From Variovorax flavidus (lineage in GTDB: Bacteria; Pseudomonadota; Gammaproteobacteria; Burkholderiales; Burkholderiaceae_C), in assembly GCF_030317145.1 (NCBI RefSeq), contig NZ_JASZYE010000005.1:1-64000 (forward strand): a DNA stretch of 64,000 bases, read 5' to 3'. Of this stretch, positions 62,770-64,000 are shown piece after piece (positions within the stretch are counted from its first letter, which is position 1; the number at the start of each line of letters is the position of its first letter). The translations under genes were made by a program, and so were the position numbers. Below the pieces are notes generated by a model. It saw nothing but the letters and a program-made list of their open reading frames with translations. It did not search any database and was not told the DNA's origin.

Positions 62770-63777
62770 TCAGATCTCGAACTGGGGCTGCAATTCGCGG
62801 ATGCGCTTCATCGCCACGCCGGCCGCGGCGGTGCGCGTCTCGACGCCGAGCTTCACGTACACACGCTCCAGGTGCTTCTTCGCGGTCGCGGGGCTGCTGC
62901 CCAGGATCTCGCCGATGTCCTTGTTGGTCTTGCCCTTGACAACCCAGTAGAGCACCTCGGCTTCGCGCGCCGTGAGCTTCAGGCTCAGGCTCATGGCTTC
63001 GATGACCGCCGTGTCGGACACCTCGCGCATGATGATCAGCCAGTCGTCGCCGCCGTCGTCGTGGCCGGTCTGCTGGTGCAGGCGCACGTTCAGGCTGGTC
63101 GCGCCCTGCTCGATCGCCAGCACGGGCGGCTCGATCTGGCGCTGTTGCGCATCGGGCAGGTGACGACGCAGCCAGTCGAGCACTGCGGGCGGCGTCACCG
63201 GTGCGCTGGTGCCGCAGTAGCGCAGCAGCAGGTCGCGCGCAAGCACCGTCTGCCAGATCAGCTTGCCCTCGGGCATGCGCACGGTGAAGCTCGCGTAGCC
63301 GAAGGCATCGAGCGCATTGCGCGCCTGGCCGGCCTGCTGCGCCTCCTGGCGCGCGCGGCGGGCGCCTTGCAGGTGCACATTCATGCGCGCCAGCACTTCC
63401 TTGGGCTTGATCGGCTTCGTGACGTAGTCCACGCCACCGGCTTCGAGCGCGGCAACAAGATGCTCGGTCTCGGTGAGGCCGGTCATGAAGACGATCGGGA
63501 TGTGCGCGGTCGCGGTATCGCCCTTGAGCCGCCGCGCGACTTCGAAGCCGTCGATGCCGGGCATCATCGCGTCGAGCAGCACGATGTCGGGCCGGGCCTG
63601 CGCGGCGCGTTGCAGCGCCTGCTCGCCGCTGGTCGCGACGAGCACGGTGTAGCCGGATTCGTCGAGCGCATCGTGCAGGACGGCGAGGTTGTCGGGCACG
63701 TCGTCCACGATCAGCACGAGGTCGCTGTTGCCCCCGCTGCCGCGCAGGGTGTTGACGAGTGGCGTGGCCGTGCTCAT
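62770..63777 (-). CDS. response regulator with receiver and LuxR-type DNA-binding domains
   Basis: The 335-residue protein has a receiver domain (about 18-135; acid pair D25-D26, phosphoacceptor D69 in LLDAMMPG, Lys in VTKPIKP), a variable middle region (about 150-260) and a C-terminal LuxR helix-turn-helix (LTAREAEVLYWVVKGKTNKDIGEILGSSPATAKKHLERVYVKLG). It is longer than usual because of the middle region. Its ATG overlaps the stop of the upstream sensor gene (ATGA), so they form a two-component pair. Confidence 0.92.
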   Translation of the reverse strand: MSTATPLVNTLRGSGGNSDLVLIVDDVPDNLAVLHDALDESGYTVLVATSGEQALQRAAQARPDIVLLDAMMPGIDGFEVARRLKGDTATAHIPIVFMTGLTETEHLVAALEAGGVDYVTKPIKPKEVLARMNVHLQGARRARQEAQQAGQARNALDAFGYASFTVRMPEGKLIWQTVLARDLLLRYCGTSAPVTPPAVLDWLRRHLPDAQQRQIEPPVLAIEQGATSLNVRLHQQTGHDDGGDDWLIIMREVSDTAVIEAMSLSLKLTAREAEVLYWVVKGKTNKDIGEILGSSPATAKKHLERVYVKLGVETRTAAAGVAMKRIRELQPQFEI

Positions 63778-64000
63778 GGGGTCCCCACTGCCGCAGTCAG
63801 GGTGCGGCTCATCGCGTCGAACTGGAATTGCCGCGCCAATGCACGCTGCGTTGAAGTCCATATCGCGCATTCGGGCTGCGCTGCGTCGATCGCGTCGAGC
63901 TGGTTCATGATTCCCCGAAAGTAACCGAGGCTCACCGCCTCTTCGAGCGCGCGCAGGCGCTCGGTCGAAGGCAGCACCACGCCTGATGGCGCGGAAACCG
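63774..64000 (-). CDS. C-terminal end of a probable sensor histidine kinase (cut by window edge)
   Basis: The frame stays open to the window edge, so the gene starts outside. The visible 75 residues, ending EEAVSLGYFRGIMNQLDAIDAAQPECAIWTSTQRALARQFQFDAMSRTLTAA, resemble the short tail after the receiver domain of Burkholderiales hybrid sensor kinases. Coupling by ATGA to a response-regulator gene supports a sensor role. No catalytic motif is within view. Confidence 0.6.
   Translation of the reverse strand, partial: VSAPSGVVLPSTERLRALEEAVSLGYFRGIMNQLDAIDAAQPECAIWTSTQRALARQFQFDAMSRTLTAAVGTP

Overview
The window is a gene-dense, high-GC bacterial chromosome segment. Gene content and style point to a betaproteobacterium of the Comamonadaceae, most likely close to Variovorax. 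The supporting signs are many Liv-type ABC operons, very short intergenic gaps with ATGA/GTGA/TGATG overlaps, an rpfE-like gene next to recJ, and copies of a GC-rich interspersed repeat that I associate with this family. This placement is inference; no rRNA is present.

Layout. 1-3.9 kb (minus): iron-uptake block with two TonB-dependent receptors (one cut by the window edge), a PepSY membrane protein and a small membrane protein, behind a good Fur box. 4.0-10.6 kb (plus): a phospholipase-D-like lipoprotein, then the carbohydrate operon gnd-tkt-pgm. 10.7-12.5 kb: a NarL-type response regulator and three small proteins. 12.4-15.9 kb: an unusual tandem-TetR regulator divergent from an SDR and an acyl-CoA dehydrogenase broken by a one-base deletion. 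15.9-22.9 kb (minus): a complete Liv-type ABC transporter, a crotonase, and a lone homoserine dehydrogenase (hom) preceded by a Thr/Ile leader peptide and a terminator hairpin, which together form a transcription attenuator. 23.1-26.4 kb: small metabolic and envelope genes.

26.5-43.9 kb is the most distinctive part. A TetR gene and an arylformamidase-like hydrolase lie divergent from a plus-strand run of 15 genes: FAH-family hydrolase, alpha/beta hydrolase, two paralogous amidohydrolases, a five-part Liv-type ABC transporter whose second ATPase is fused to a UPF0261/Tm-1-like domain, a PEP-hydrolase-family TIM barrel (the other half of plant Tm-1), a flotillin, two SRPBCC proteins (one fused to a quinone oxidoreductase) and a VOC protein. 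A promoter and a perfect palindromic operator precede it. It reads as an uptake-and-degradation system for an unidentified amide- or ring-containing compound.

43.9-45.4 kb is a compositionally different patch with a lipoprotein, a small protein with an elaborately structured 5' leader, and gene debris. 45.4-51.2 kb (minus) is a tripartite RND efflux operon. 51.4-53.9 kb holds a gluconolactonase-like protein and small secreted proteins. 54.0-55.9 kb is lolCD, 56.0-58.7 kb the rpfE-like gene plus recJ, and 58.7-62.0 kb divergent metE/metR with a perfect MetR box. The window ends with an outer-membrane-like protein and a response regulator translationally coupled to a sensor kinase that runs off the edge.

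No tRNA, rRNA, CRISPR array, insertion sequence or prophage was recognised.
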